The notes below the pieces were generated by a model. It did not search any database. It was not told where the DNA came from and saw only the letters and a list, made by a program, of their open reading frames with translations. From Thamnaconus septentrionalis (lineage: Eukaryota; Chordata; Actinopteri; Tetraodontiformes; Monacanthidae): a stretch of 64,000 bases of DNA. Of the stretch, positions 39,498 to 51,773 are shown one piece after another (position 1 is the stretch's first letter; each line of letters starts with the position of its first letter). The stretch is from positions 19,602,273 through 19,666,272 of the forward strand of contig CM020510.1 in the NCBI GenBank assembly GCA_009823395.1. Reading direction: 5' to 3'. Both the position numbers and the translations under genes were made by a program.

Positions 39498-39607
39498 CAG
39501 TACAGTTTGGATCTCTCCACCAGAGCGTAGGTGTCTCCATCGCCGATGAACGTCCTGCAGTTCAGGCACGTGAAGCATTCTGGGTGATATTTCTGTTCCC
39601 CTGCAAC
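39498..39607 (-). CDS. limk1: limk1 exon: LIM2 zinc-binding domain
   Basis: It encodes [20 protein letters not shown] and [21 protein letters not shown]...CLNC and the final Cys are LIM2 zinc ligands (human: [37 protein letters not shown]). The exon starts in phase 0, so it could join either the exon at 51,635-51,773 or the candidate alternative exon at 44,600-44,662. Acceptor TCGCAG, donor GTGAGC. Residues 47-83. Confidence 0.97.
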
Positions 39608-40808
39608 CTGCGAGGGAGAAGGACGACAAGAAGGAAACAAACGTTGCTCAGAGGAAACTGTGTGCGGCTCAAAGACGTCCAACAGTTTGCGCCATCTTGT
39701 TTCAAACCGCTCGCTCGCAGGCAGAGATTCACGAAGAAAACGGGGCGACTGGGGAGGCCGTGATGAGCGGTCAGAGAAGTAGGGCACGGCCTGGCTGCCG
39801 AGCGCCGGGGAGATTGAATTTGCTGCTGCCAGATCCCCCCCGCCCCACCACCACCGGAGCTTAGGGCTCTTTGGCGAGGGAGGCAATCGAGTTATGAGCC
39901 GAAAACAAAAAACAGAGCCTGCAACAAGCTGATGAAGGCCACGGCTAAATCCGGGGATCACGTTGCCAACGTGAAACTCTGTTTCTAATTGTTGGGGAAA
40001 AACGTTACTGTGACTCATTAGGACTATTTGACCTTGCTGGGTGTGACAAGTAACAAGCCCAGCGATCTGTAAAACCCCCCAATTAACTCACGCGGTGATC
40101 AAGCAGCTTGCAAATGAGGCTCCACCCCCAAACCGAAGCGCTTTTTAAGGGCTTTCATGATTAAACATGGGCTCCGACGAGAAGCAGCCGTCAGAGGTTC
40201 GGTCCACTTGAGCCACGCGCTCCCCCGAGGCTGCACTTTGCGCTTTGGAGAAGCAGATACATTTTTTTTTTTGAAGGGTCTGGACTCCTCCTGTGAGAGC
40301 CCCAATCTGCAATTCTAATTCACAGCACAAGGAGGGAGGACGGAGGGTGGACGAAACAATGGCGGACAAAGAGGTAAATCGCACCGAGAGGAAACAGCTT
40401 TTGAAGGTCTTTGCCTCGTTTGATGAGATTATTTTAAGGAGTTAATAATTAGTAATTGAATTATAAAAGTGAAACTGACTTTGTGCGTCACAAACAGCAA
40501 AATATGAGCACAACAGATTTTAAAGGTTTAAATATTCTACGTCGCAACTTGTCATTTCACAGCTTCACTGTCTAAAAAAACTCTCTATGGTGTATTTAGC
40601 CCCCTGTTTATGGCCTCCAACACAACACTCAATTTAAGCCTACTCGGACTGTCATCACTACCGAAGAGAGGCGTCAGCGAGGTATGAAATCCCCTTGTGA
40701 CATCATGTGTGATTTCCAGAACTGTGCGTTGAAGCACGCACTTTCACAAAATGAGCGAAAGAGGGTGGAAACACAAAGTGACAAAAAACAAAACAAAAAC
40801 ATCAATCG

Positions 40809-40844
<36 letters not shown>

Positions 40845-42441
40845 CCCACCCTGCAGACAGTGCAGCAGTGAAACCACCAGTGCACCCAAACAGACAAACA
40901 CATGCTGCTTGGGGGCCTCAGGCTGCAACGACGGAGACACTGCGCAAGCATGTTAATGAACTTCGGATAATTAACATGAACATGTCACAGTGTAGCCTAA
41001 CATCTGGAAAACACGCCAACGGTCGACTTTGATGCAAACAGCAAGGGAACGTCCCCAAATTCAGTCAATTTGCAAGAGGCAGTTTTGCAGGATGAAAGAG
41101 ACCAAATCTGCAAACAATACAGCAGAATTGAGTTACTGGATTATTATTTTTTTTGCAGATCTATTTGCCCTACATTTCGTTTCATGAACCAAACTACACT
41201 ACTCCAAATTATGACGACTTTATTATTTTTTTTCTTCTTCTAAATTTGCACCTCAAGCAGCCTTGTAGGACCTGTGAGTCGGTGCAACGCTGCAAATGGC
41301 GCAGACAGACAGACAGACCGACAGGAAGGACAGCTGGACAGAGATGAAAGGGTGTGCAAGCGCCACACGAGCTGCCATTTGCTCGCCATGCAGGCATGAC
41401 ACACACTGGTGCACACACACACGCCCACACACACACACCCTCGCAAAAACCACATTAGGCAGAGGACAGCTGCTGCTGCTGCCCTCATATTTAGGACCTC
41501 AGAAAGGACAGCGTGACGGCTCCAAAAAGAATCCCCACTTGTGTTTGCACAGCACGTGTTTCACATTCTCCCTTTTCATCTGACGCATCTTTACCGCGTA
41601 CGAACTCGCTCATTATGCTTTTATGTGTGTAACTGTGTTAGCCGGCCACGGCCCCTCCTGCCTCTGTCTGTGCTAGCGCAACGCAAGCACATGCGCAGGT
41701 CTTGCATGCGCATGTGAAGGGGTGATAGGTGGCTCGGGATACAATGCTCAGCTGCCGGGTTTTGTTTGGAGATTGCCTCATGAGAAATGTCTCCGCTCGT
41801 AAATGTCCAGTAAAAAGGAAAAAGGCCTCGCCTATGCTGAGCCGGCACATGAATAATGAGGGTGGCTTCCAAGCTAACGCAGCCAAGTACAGCAAGATTT
41901 AGAGCCTCGTAACAATTCTGTGATCCCTGAAAGCTGATTACTATAAAAATACGTGGTAACATTTTATGATAACAACACAATTTCACAAACAGTTGTGTTA
42001 AAAAAGAAAATACTTTAGCAAAGGCTAATAAGAGACTTAAAAGACAAATTTCTAGAATTTCCTTCCTTTAGTTTAAGTCACCTTATCGTAAGTTATAAGT
42101 TATACATCAAATGTTACTTTTGAACTTGATAGAGTGAACATTTGGTTTATTATTTTTACAAAAGCCACATAAGAACAAACATCTAGTTATTCTCATCTTC
42201 TTCTTTTTAAACATGGCACCGGTGGTGCGGCAGCCTGTTTACAACGCAGCTCTGTTTGTTTGCTTTAGGGAATTTTATATGTATGTGTTATGTGTATATT
42301 TTATTATATAAGCCATTTTATTGTGGATGGATCTGTTTATATTTTTGTTGTTGTTACCTAAGAGTGTTGAGGGACTGAATGAATAACACACTGCTGCTGT
42401 AACAATGTAATTTCCTGTGAAGGATTAATAAAGTATCTATC

Positions 42442-42442
42442 A

Positions 42443-42491
<49 letters not shown>

Positions 42492-42498
42492 ACTATCT
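42442..42498. repeat. (ATCT)n microsatellite
   Basis: An ATCT run with one AACT interruption near its end. Confidence 0.95.
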
Positions 42499-43817
42499 AT
42501 CTTCTCATGCAGTCCTCACATGTCTTTATGTTAGAAAAATAAGTATGACCTCTGTCTTATTTGGAGGGTGAAAAAACAGACAATATCCTCGATGGGTAGG
42601 AAAAAAAAAAAACCTAAACGTGATTTTCAAGCTTAAGTGCAAAACTGCAGAACATCAGACACACGTTGTGCCAGGTAAAGGACACGGCGCTGGCTGTTCC
42701 TCAAGTGTAGGTGCCGGAGCGCGGAACCAGATGTTATCTCGCTATATCGGAGCCTTTTGGCTTTGTTTGTTTTAAGGTGATTTATACATGTGACCCTCAC
42801 TTAGCGCTGGAATGCGAGCGAGGCCCTCCCAGCCATTTGGAAGAATTTACAATGTGCTCATGATGGCAGCGAGTCACACATTGTTGTCAACTCCTTCTGG
42901 TGCCAGTGTTGACTTTTCCTGAGCAGGGCTCAGGGTAATCACACAGATTGCAGGTCACTTCACACATTATGTTCAATGTTTATGTCTGTGCTGAGAGCCG
43001 CCAGGCGAGGACGACTGAATGTCACAGGTTCTCACGGCTTTTTTTTCCTTTTTTTTGTAAACTACAGCCGCTTTGTTAGAGTTTGCCCTCCTGCAGTTTA
43101 CTTTTGGTCACAGATGTCATTATCACAAAAGCCACTAAAGAAAAAAAAAAAAAATGATTTCTGCATTGCGGACTGACTCAAGACTTTCAAACCATTTGAG
43201 CTTGTTTAATGATTCATCTGTTATGCCACAATAGGAATTATAGTCGGTTTTCTCATTATTGCTGTATTTCAGAACACTGTTATAAAAATGTGTCGGTTCT
43301 CTCTGCCGTCTTTGACAACAAACTTTTTAATCTTTGGAGATATTCACATTTCATACACCCTGCTTTGATTGTTAAAAGAATTCTTGCTGAACATATGGGG
43401 GGGTTAGAGGTGATTTAAACAATGCACATCAGGTAAGAGTTAAGGCATGCGGAATGTGTTTATATGCAGCGGGACCTCATCAGTTACAAATACCACTTAC
43501 AACCCCAGTCAGACCCTCTGACTTCACTCCGCTCGGGCTAAATCCAGGACCATTACCTCATCACAACACTGCTGGAGGTGCTTCTGAGGTTCTGACACTG
43601 ATTAAACCCAGGGCTTGATGTCATCACGAGTTAAAACACGATCCATATGTTCCTAAGCACTAATGACAACATTTTTGTTTTTAAAGCATTTTCAAAACGA
43701 CCACAGGCTGCTGTTTGGTAGAAATATTGAGCAGAACGCACGTGGGGGAACCTGATCCTCCCCAAGGCACTGGACCTCGAAGTGGGTCAGATAACAAAAA
43801 TGTGTCAAAGGAGATCC

Positions 43818-43823
43818 CTGACA

Positions 43824-43883
<60 letters not shown>
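43818..43883. repeat. (CA)n microsatellite
   Basis: A long CA run with a single CC break near the start. It explains the poly-Thr/His and poly-Cys/Val frames here. Confidence 0.97.
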
Positions 43884-43887
<4 letters not shown>

Positions 43888-44559
43888 AAAAATGTTTGAC
43901 AGTGCAGCCACTGGGCCAGCTGGAATAGAGTCAACAGAAGACATGATCCCCACTTCGCCCCCTTGTTAGAGTCACCACAGATGAAGCCATGTAGGCAGAC
44001 ACAATCGGATTTAAAGGCAAAAGGCAGGGGACAGTGGCCCGCATTGACGGCCACAGAATGGAAACCCCCCTCGGCTACAAGCAGTTACAGTGGCACAGCA
44101 TAAGAGACGCTGCTAATGCACTCATCATCATCACTGTGCCGGGGTGAGCCTCGCCTCGCCTCACCGAGCCTCGCATCCACTGCGGCCTGCACGCCGGTGG
44201 CAAAACAGTCATTAGATGTGACAGCGCACTCAACGCAATTTCAATCGTGAAAAGCGCTCTAAAAATAGCGGCCCGTGTCGTTGCTCATCAGTTTTTCATG
44301 ACATGCAAAAAAAAAAAAAAAAAAAAAAGAAGGTTAGTGGGGAGGAGAGGAAGCGCAGCCGGAGCCGAGATGCGTTAATTACACGGCAAAAACGCTGACC
44401 CACATTAAAAGCGGCAAACTAAAAAAATAAAAATAAAAAAAAAAAAAAAAAGAACGAAAACGAAGGATACGGAGCAGCGTTTTTGCTTTAAAGTGAAACC
44501 CGGTCAGAGTCATTGCAAGGCTGCTACCGGCACAGCCATGCCAACCAGCCCCCCTAGAG

Positions 44560-45000
44560 ACAGACAGCCCGCATCCCCGCGTCCACCGCGCCGACCGACC
44601 TTCTTGTCCCGTTTCCACAGCCGCAGACAGCAGAAGCTCCAGAAGAACAGGTCTCCCACCATGTCAGCGAGAGCCGGCGCCGTCCCCGATTTCCACGCTC
44701 GCTACTAGTTCATTCTAGTGCCGGCAGGCAGGCAGGCGAAAATCCCCCCCGCTGTCACCGCAACAACACTGGCGGCGGCGGAGTCGAGCAGCAGCAGCAG
44801 CCGAACCGGCCGGACGGAGGGACGGAGCGGCTCAGCGGTGGGAGGGGCCTGGGCGGGGCCTGGGAGGGAGCAGGCCACGCCTCTGCAGCTGAGCTCATCT
44901 CATCTGTGGCTCCATCCATCCATCCTCGCCGCTCCTTCCGGCCAACAGCGGCCCCGCCCCTCTCCGACCCCTCCCCTCCTCGCTCACGCTCACTTTCACG
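44560..45000 (-). promoter_or_regulatory. limk1: CpG island, candidate internal limk1 promoter
   Basis: GC-rich and CpG-rich DNA in the intron between the LIM1 and LIM2 exons, with GGGCGGGGCC-type GC boxes near 44,850. It covers a short ATG exon on the limk1 strand (44,600-44,662). No TATA box is seen. Promoter activity is inference. Confidence 0.45.
44600..44662 (-). CDS. limk1: Candidate alternative first coding exon of limk1
   Basis: An ATG (44,662-44,660) with G at -3 and +4 opens a 21-codon frame starting MVGDLFFWSFCC and ending in a basic KRDKK, followed by GTCGGT as a possible donor. An in-frame TAG lies 42 bases upstream, so the start is bounded. The frame ends in phase 0, matching the LIM2 exon at 39,498-39,607. 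The product would lack LIM1. Just upstream is a minimal upstream frame, ATG AAC TAG (44,713-44,705). The short hydrophobic, Cys-rich, then basic leader is loosely like the human LIMK1 start. The sequence features are seen; use as an exon is inference. Confidence 0.4.
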
Positions 45001-45329
45001 ATGACCTCATCGTTTCCTGCTTGGCCCCGCCCCCGCTCTTTGCACACGCGCTACCAACCTCCCCACCACCCCCACCACCACCAGCAGCAGCAGCAGCCTG
45101 GTGTCTTCAGAGAATCTCTTCCTCCTCCTCCTCCTCCTCCTCCTCCTACTACATGCCGCCTTCATTCCTGCAAACACAGTTTTACCAGCAGCCAGAAGGA
45201 GCAGAGTGACAGTGAGCAGGCTTGATAGGCAGAGTGCCATGTGGGTGGAGTGTGAATGGTGTTCGCAAGAGTGAGATTCTCTGTGTTATTGGAGGGGAAA
45301 AAATAAAGTTTTGTGTTTTTCCCCTCTCA

Positions 45330-45404
<75 letters not shown>
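45330..45404. repeat. (ATCT)n microsatellite, left half
   Basis: About 19 ATCT units, ending exactly at the left end of the element at 45,405-46,011. Confidence 0.95.
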
Positions 45405-45405
<1 letters not shown>

Positions 45406-46011
45406 AGTGATGGGCATTCCAGCTCTTTTCATATTTGGTCTCTTTTGGCTTCGAAGTGGCTTCTTAGGTTTTCTGTTGCTTCTTTTATTTTATGACCAAA
45501 TACAACTATGTACTATGAAAGAACACATCAACGAACATCAAAATAAAAACAAAAAATTGCAAAACAAACAAAAAGCTAAAAAAAATTCAGTTTAGCCAAG
45601 ATTGGCATTCAAAATAACTTGTGTGTCTGTGTGACTGTTATGTGGTATTCATTTTTCCATTCATCCTGCTAAAACAGCATCTAAATCACTGCCAACTCCA
45701 CGACTGGATATGGATCAACCCGATTTCTGGTTTACTTCCAGGATGTACGGCATAACGCAGCTAAATTATCTGGGCCATTTCTCCATCTCTCCATTTCTCT
45801 TGTTTACTCTCTGGCGCTCAGAGGTGAAGTGCTCAGCGAAGATAGACAGTGACACACAACAATCAGCTCCTGAAAAAAAAACCCAACAATAGCCAAAAAG
45901 AAAACCCCATAAAAATCGGCTCTGCCAATCAGGAGCGGCTCTCTTTGTTCACTTCAAAGAGCCGGACTGAGTTGAACTAGAACTGGTTTGTTCGCGAACG
46001 ACCCATCACTA
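45405..46011. mobile_element. hAT-like element inserted in an ATCT microsatellite
   Basis: The ends CAGTGATGGGC and CGACCCATCACTA are inverted repeats of the YAGTGATGGG type. The 8 bases outside each end are CTATCTAT, which fits a hAT target duplication but is also expected by chance in ATCT repeats. The interior has poly-A rich and GAGCCGGA/GAACTAGAAC motifs seen in fish hAT MITEs and no transposase frame. Confidence 0.7.
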
Positions 46012-46078
<67 letters not shown>

Positions 46079-46162
46079 GCTTGCTCGCCATCTATCTATC
46101 TATCTATCTAGCTCGCTCGCCATCTATCTGTCTATCTATCTATCTATCTATCTATCTGTCTG

Positions 46163-46206
<44 letters not shown>

Positions 46207-46217
46207 GCTCGCTCGCC

Positions 46218-46258
<41 letters not shown>

Positions 46259-46292
46259 GCTCGCTCGCCATCTATCTGTCTATCTATCTATT
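46012..46292. repeat. Compound (ATCT)n repeat with CTCGCTCGCC spacers
   Basis: ATCT and ATCTGTCT runs are interrupted four times by AGCTCGCTCGCC or AGCTTGCTCGCC (starting about 46,078, 46,110, 46,206 and 46,258). This gives a higher-order repeat and a 143-codon chance frame of Ile/Tyr/Leu/Ser. Confidence 0.95.
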
Positions 46293-49200
46293 GTCTCTCT
46301 TGGCTAAGAAGGGGTTACGGGCTGGAATCATTGATTATGTTGACGTTATTTCAATACTGAGTCAGTATTTCTTTCATGGCACCCAAGAGAGGGTTAAACA
46401 GTGGGTTGTGCGGTGGTGAGAACCGTCACCCCACAGCAAGAAGGTCGTGGGTGTCATCTGTTTTGTGTGGAGTCCGCTGAGTTGATGATGCTAATGTTCT
46501 GCCTGAGGTCCTCTGCCGTCCTACCACGGCTCAAAGACAAGCGCGTTGGTTGAAATGAATGGGTGACACGGATGCGAAACAGACACATCTAAAATGATAA
46601 TAATCAGAAACAACCTCCTCAAAAAAGAGTCGCTACGCGGATTAAAAGCCGCAGCAAAGTCGAGACTTCCAACCGCTGCATCACCAACCAGGAATCTGCA
46701 ATGTTTGAGGAGAGACGATAAACGCTCGCACCTCTATTATTAGCGTTCAGCTGATAACGTTGTCATTTCCCTGCGTCATTTAATCTCCTGACCCGGGTTT
46801 ATCTTCCCCGCTGCTGCGTCACTCTCTGTGCCGGCCTTGTCCCCGCTCCCTCCGTCTAACACTTTGTCCCCTAACCCGACGTGTCCCGCATGCCGAGTCC
46901 AGAACCCCTCCCCTAGGCCAGGGCCAGAGCTGGAGGAGGCCCCCTGAGCAGTGGACAGATATTAATAGGGGGTCAGAGGCCGCCTCTTCGCTCCCTGCTG
47001 CTTCTCGTGTTATGGACAGACAGGAAACACACAGCTGACGGATGAAGGGAAGCATTTCGAGCACAGTCGGTGTATATTTAAATTATAGTGACAGTATTGA
47101 TTTCAGCTCGCTTGCGTCTCGTCTGCATGTACAGACATGGATGGCGGCAGTTGAGTCAATGAGGTTTAACGTTATGGATGTAATGTTATGCAGAGATAAA
47201 AAAGAAAAATGCGCAGAAAATAATGTTGACGATGATGTAAATCACTGAATGCTATGGTTACGGCCTTTTTAAAATTAAATCTTCCACTTAGAATTAAAAT
47301 CTGCTGACGTGATGTATAAAGTGTGGCGTGAACTACACTTCTTTTTTAAGACTGAATTAATAAAGACCACTAAAATCCTACTGCCTTTCAATATTCAAGG
47401 CGAGGGTTTTCTTAAATCATGTCTCACGTCACATCAGTATAAACTGGAATTGAGCAAAAACATAAATGAATGCAATGAGGAACAACCAGGGTCTCAAATG
47501 CCAGTTGCTGGTACTCGTTGACACCACCCACAGTGAGAAACAGATTAAAGGTCGCGCTAAACGCCCTCAGCCTTCATCGCTGGCGGAAAGAAACGCCCCG
47601 ACATGTCACCCGACCTCCGGCCTTCACGAAAAAAAAAAAAAAAAAAAGTCTCTGCTTCATCTGTATTATGGCTACAAACACATTTCTTGAGACAGAGTAC
47701 TGCGCTTAATTTCAAGATGAGCTCACCCATCAGCTGATCAGCTGTTTCTGTGAAAACAAGCTCACTATCTGTGCACCAACAACTCCTCGATAAACAGTAT
47801 TTACCAGAACACGGCAGTTTGGCCTGAAAATGTGTCAACAGTTGCTGCAGCAACCCGGTGAATTCCCAGTGAACCACAGAGTCGAGGTGGGAGTTACAAG
47901 TGTTTACTGGTACTTTCTATTGTTTCATCCCCGAGAATTGTAATCATAACCACACTGCTGAGTCACTGGAGAGCTATGAAAAGACACCAGTGGCAACTGA
48001 TCCGATATCTAGTGCACTTGAACTAATTTATTTCTAACAGCGGGAATCTGCAAAATTCCCCAACCAATGTGTGCTGGCTATTTAAATCCAGTACGAAAGA
48101 AGAACCACCAGTCTACCAGTTTTACCACGAAACCAAAACCCCAGTGTCTAGAAGGAGGCTATAAACAGAGAGTTAAATGTGTTTGCTGGGGCCCTACTAA
48201 GTTTTTAGGCAGGGACAATTCATCATGTGAGGAGTCCTGAATCTGAGAATCAATGTTTTATGGGGCCTTTAATTCCCACTGAAAGCCAACAACATGAATT
48301 ATGTCATTGTATCTCTAGTGAAAGTATGAAAAAGGGAATGACATCATTCACCATTTCATCAGCCACAAATGAATGTTTATAAAATGTTGCTTAACCCATG
48401 CCTACATGGGTAAATGATTGCATTTGCCACCATTGTAATCATTATTATTGCTCATGTTGTCCAGGAAAATCTTTTTTTTTTTTGGGTGTGTTTTGATGTT
48501 CAAATATTTCACAACTACTAGTGCAAAGATGTAATAAAAGGGGAAGTCAGGGCCATGATCTAACTTTCAAAACATGATTGCAATTTTTTTGTGAGCACAC
48601 AACAGCAAAGATTACAGTTTTTCGTAATCTCAGAAAGAGTGAAAGAGAAAACAGATACAAAAAATCCTCCAAAAAAATTAAAGAGACAGAGAGATTGTAA
48701 ATGGGCAGGTTGAGGACGAGACAATGTCAGATCTCCCAGCGAGCTCGCGCCAGATTTGGCTTCGCTCCAATCAGCTGCTGAGTAGTTTTGTGGAGTTGCT
48801 GAGTGTGAAGTGCGAGTGGAGATGGCTGAGATTGCTCGCGCATGCAACTGCTGGAGAGCAGGGGTAAAACAGAAGAAACACTCACAACAAGGGAAATCTA
48901 ATTACATCAGTTAACTGGGGGAAATAAACTGGTCTCATTAAAGGAGCAAAATAATGGAGGGAATGATTTCCTGCTTATGTACCAGGACCAGACCAGGTGG
49001 CAGACACACTTCTGGTTCCTGTTCGCCTGTGCTGAAGTGGATGTTTTGAAAACATCTCTTGTAAGCCTCCTCATAGCTAATATATTTTTGAACATTTTTT
49101 CTCAAGGTTCACAGTGCGTGAGATCATGTGTCACTAACATCACTGTCAACGGCCCTTTGAAGGTCATTTACAGGAAAAAATGCCAATTGAAAAAAAATAC

Positions 49201-50512
49201 AGCATGTTTTTTACTTTATTTTAAGAAAAGAAAATTATTCTCAAAAGGTTTATTGACCAAAAAACAAGCTAATTATGGCAACCAGAGAAAAAAAAATGTT
49301 TTCCTCAGTTCAGTTCAGCTCTCTCTGTTCATAGTGGTGACTTCATGTAGTCAACCCCCTAATTTACATAGTGCACATGCTTCATGCTACAGCACATCCC
49401 ATTTAGATGTCTCTTGTTGTTCACCCCCCACCACACACACACAGACACACACACACACACACACACACTCCATACAGACAGTGCTTTTGTGTTTTAAGTG
49501 TCTCCAATTTTTCCAGCAGCGCAGCCATTCGGCCCACTTGGGGTTAGATCATGCATGGAAAACACGCAACGCCATGATTACACGGGTGTTTAAGGCACTC
49601 CGCAGGGACGATTAGTTCAGCGTTAGAGTTGGAAGCGGTCTTCCAGTGTTGCACTGCATTAATTAAGGCGCTGTCTAGTACAGCGATTTTTACTGTAATT
49701 AAGGACACTTTGCTTCGCGCACCTTCGCCTTCATAGACAACAGGTCCACTTTTGGCAGACGACGAATTTACGCGGGACAGACCTTGGTTTGTTAGTGATG
49801 GAAAAAGATCTAACACTTTTAATATTTCATTCCAAAAAATAATTTGTGTTCAAGTTGTAGCAAACGTACAAAAAACAAACAAACTTTACCACCATAGAAT
49901 TTCTGAAAAACTGACACAACAAGGAAAAAGTTAGAAAATGCATACCCTTGATGGAAAGTGTGCTAGCAAAATAACGCTAAAATAACTTTCTGAAACTAAA
50001 ACACAAAGGGGAAGGTCAAAACTACAGACGTCACCGTTCAAGGCCTCACAATATCCACTGAAACGGAAAAAAACCTCAAACTTCCTCAATCATTATTTGC
50101 TTCCCTGTAGCTGACAGTCAGTTCCTCATTTCTCCTCACACACTTCTTTGTAGCTCTGGCTGTTTACAGCTGCTGCTTACGGGGAATTTATCCAGGGCAA
50201 TTTCATAAGGGTGCGTTAAAAGTGTTAGAAATGGGTGTCGTCGCTGACACTCTTCAAGACTGGAGCAGTGTTTTTCCCATCCTCCTCAGCATGAGTATGA
50301 GCACACATGTCAGATCTAGTGCAGCGGATCTCCAGAGACGTTCTGACGCTGCCTTCGCTCTTCAGAAGGAGCAGCAAAGTGAGCAAGGGAGGAGTAAGAG
50401 ATGTGGTGCAGCAACCTCTCCACCTAATTCACTCCCGAGTCTCCTGCATGTTTCATTACTGAGATTGCACTGTAAAGGGCGAGCTGTCTGGAGGCAGCGT
50501 GAATCATGACGT

Positions 50513-50549
<37 letters not shown>

Positions 50550-51634
50550 GGCGCGCACTATGGACAGGGGCCGGCCGTGATGAACGAGTCCTCCAGAGCA
50601 TGGCCTTGACACATGACCTGCCCGAAGCTGCTGACTGCTGCATCCGTCTGGGAGGCAGAAGCGTCAGAGAGAATACTTTATGTGAGAGGAGGGAAGCCAG
50701 GCTTTTCGTTCCGACTGGCCGCTTCAACATAAGAGAACCAGGCCTCAGTAAGCCAATGATTTCATCAATAGTCTTGGTTCTGGGACAACAGGGGATAGTT
50801 TAAAGCTACAGCGTCGTCTACATACGCAAGTATATATGGAATATAAATGATAATGAGTCATTGATTTTAATAATGACTCAACTAATCCATTGTTTTTCAA
50901 CCTTTTTGAGCCACGGCACATTTTTTACATTGAAAAATATCCCATGGTGTAGCACCAACCAAAAATACTATAAAATGACTAATAATGACAATATTGTCTC
51001 TTAATTTATGTATATTCACTCAGTGTGAAACTTGGGCCTGTTTGGATGCACACAAAGCTGACATGCTGAGTGACATCACGGACAGTCAAAACCCATCGGT
51101 GTGTTTGGAGCTGTTCACACTGAGATGCATCTGTCTAAATGCCATTGAAACTACCTCCTGAAGGTGGTTTCAATCTGTTTTGCCAAAATCGGATTTCGTG
51201 TGATTTGTGACTGTTCAGACTATAAAAGAGCCATCCGGTTTCAATCTGGATGGGCTAAAAATCAGATTTTGGCTGGCAGTGTGAACGCGGCTATAGTGTT
51301 ATACTCCAAATAATACAACGCTGTATATCAGCACCAACTCCATCCATTGCTTGTCTGCTTTCCATTGCTGAAGCCACTTTTATTCTCCACATGAGCCTCT
51401 CAGGTGTCGCCGCAACAGCCTCAACTTTCACTCCCAACAATCTGACAGAGTAATCGAAGGCGGCAGGGCCACAAAATTTAGTGTCAGGGCTAATTTGACA
51501 GACAGCTTTAGACGGTGGTGGACACCAGGCGGGCAGGGTGTAAAAGCATCAACAGTCTATGTTGTGACTCGACGTTTATCGCCTGCAATAAACCCCCCCA
51601 AAGATGTGTGACGGAGGAGGGACGACGTCATTAC
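46293..51634. other. limk1 intron, right part
   Basis: No exon is recognised. CA tracts at 49,441-49,468 and 50,515-50,547. MITE-like DNA at about 50,885-51,300. Confidence 0.6.
50885..51300. mobile_element. DNA-transposon-like repeat(s)
   Basis: It starts with CATTGTTTTTCAACCTTTTT followed by GAGCCACGGCACA, a common start of dispersed fish elements, and ends near GGCAGTGTGAACGCGGCTATAG, another common element end. These may be parts of two different elements. No coding capacity. Confidence 0.45.
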
Positions 51635-51773
51635 CATGATGAGACCGGTGGTGATGGGGTCGTTGCAGCCGTGGCACAGCTCTCCAAATTTGACCCAGTA
51701 GTCCTTCTTGCAGAAGAGACGTCCATCTTTTTCATAATACCAGTGGGACAGCGACGTGCTGCACTCACAGCAC
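51635..51773 (-). CDS. limk1: limk1 exon: second half of LIM1 and start of LIM2
   Basis: This is the most upstream limk1 exon found. The first base completes a codon, then it reads [37 protein letters not shown] and DPITTGLIM. The human match is [39 protein letters not shown]1 needs a CxxC and HxxC from an upstream exon. That exon (expected to contain a DWHADCFR-like segment) is not seen up to 64,000. LIM domains bind zinc, restrain the kinase and bind partners. Acceptor TTTCAG, donor GTAATG. The full gene product phosphorylates cofilin on Ser3 and so stabilises actin filaments. Confidence 0.96.

Larger units (their letters stand above)
39608..44599. other. limk1 intron, left part
   Basis: No exon is seen. 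GT run at 40,811-40,840, CA tracts near 41,410-41,440, (ATCT)n at 42,442-42,498, (CA)n at 43,818-43,883, poly-A near 44,309-44,328 and 44,434-44,451. Confidence 0.6.

Noticed and set aside
44718..45209. Plus-strand 163-codon frame in the CpG island
   Set aside because: It runs through GC-rich, AGC and CCT repeats with poly-Ser and poly-Pro. A chance frame antisense to limk1.
45988..46419. 143-codon plus-strand frame of Leu/Ser/Ile/Tyr
   Set aside because: A translation of the ATCT microsatellite.
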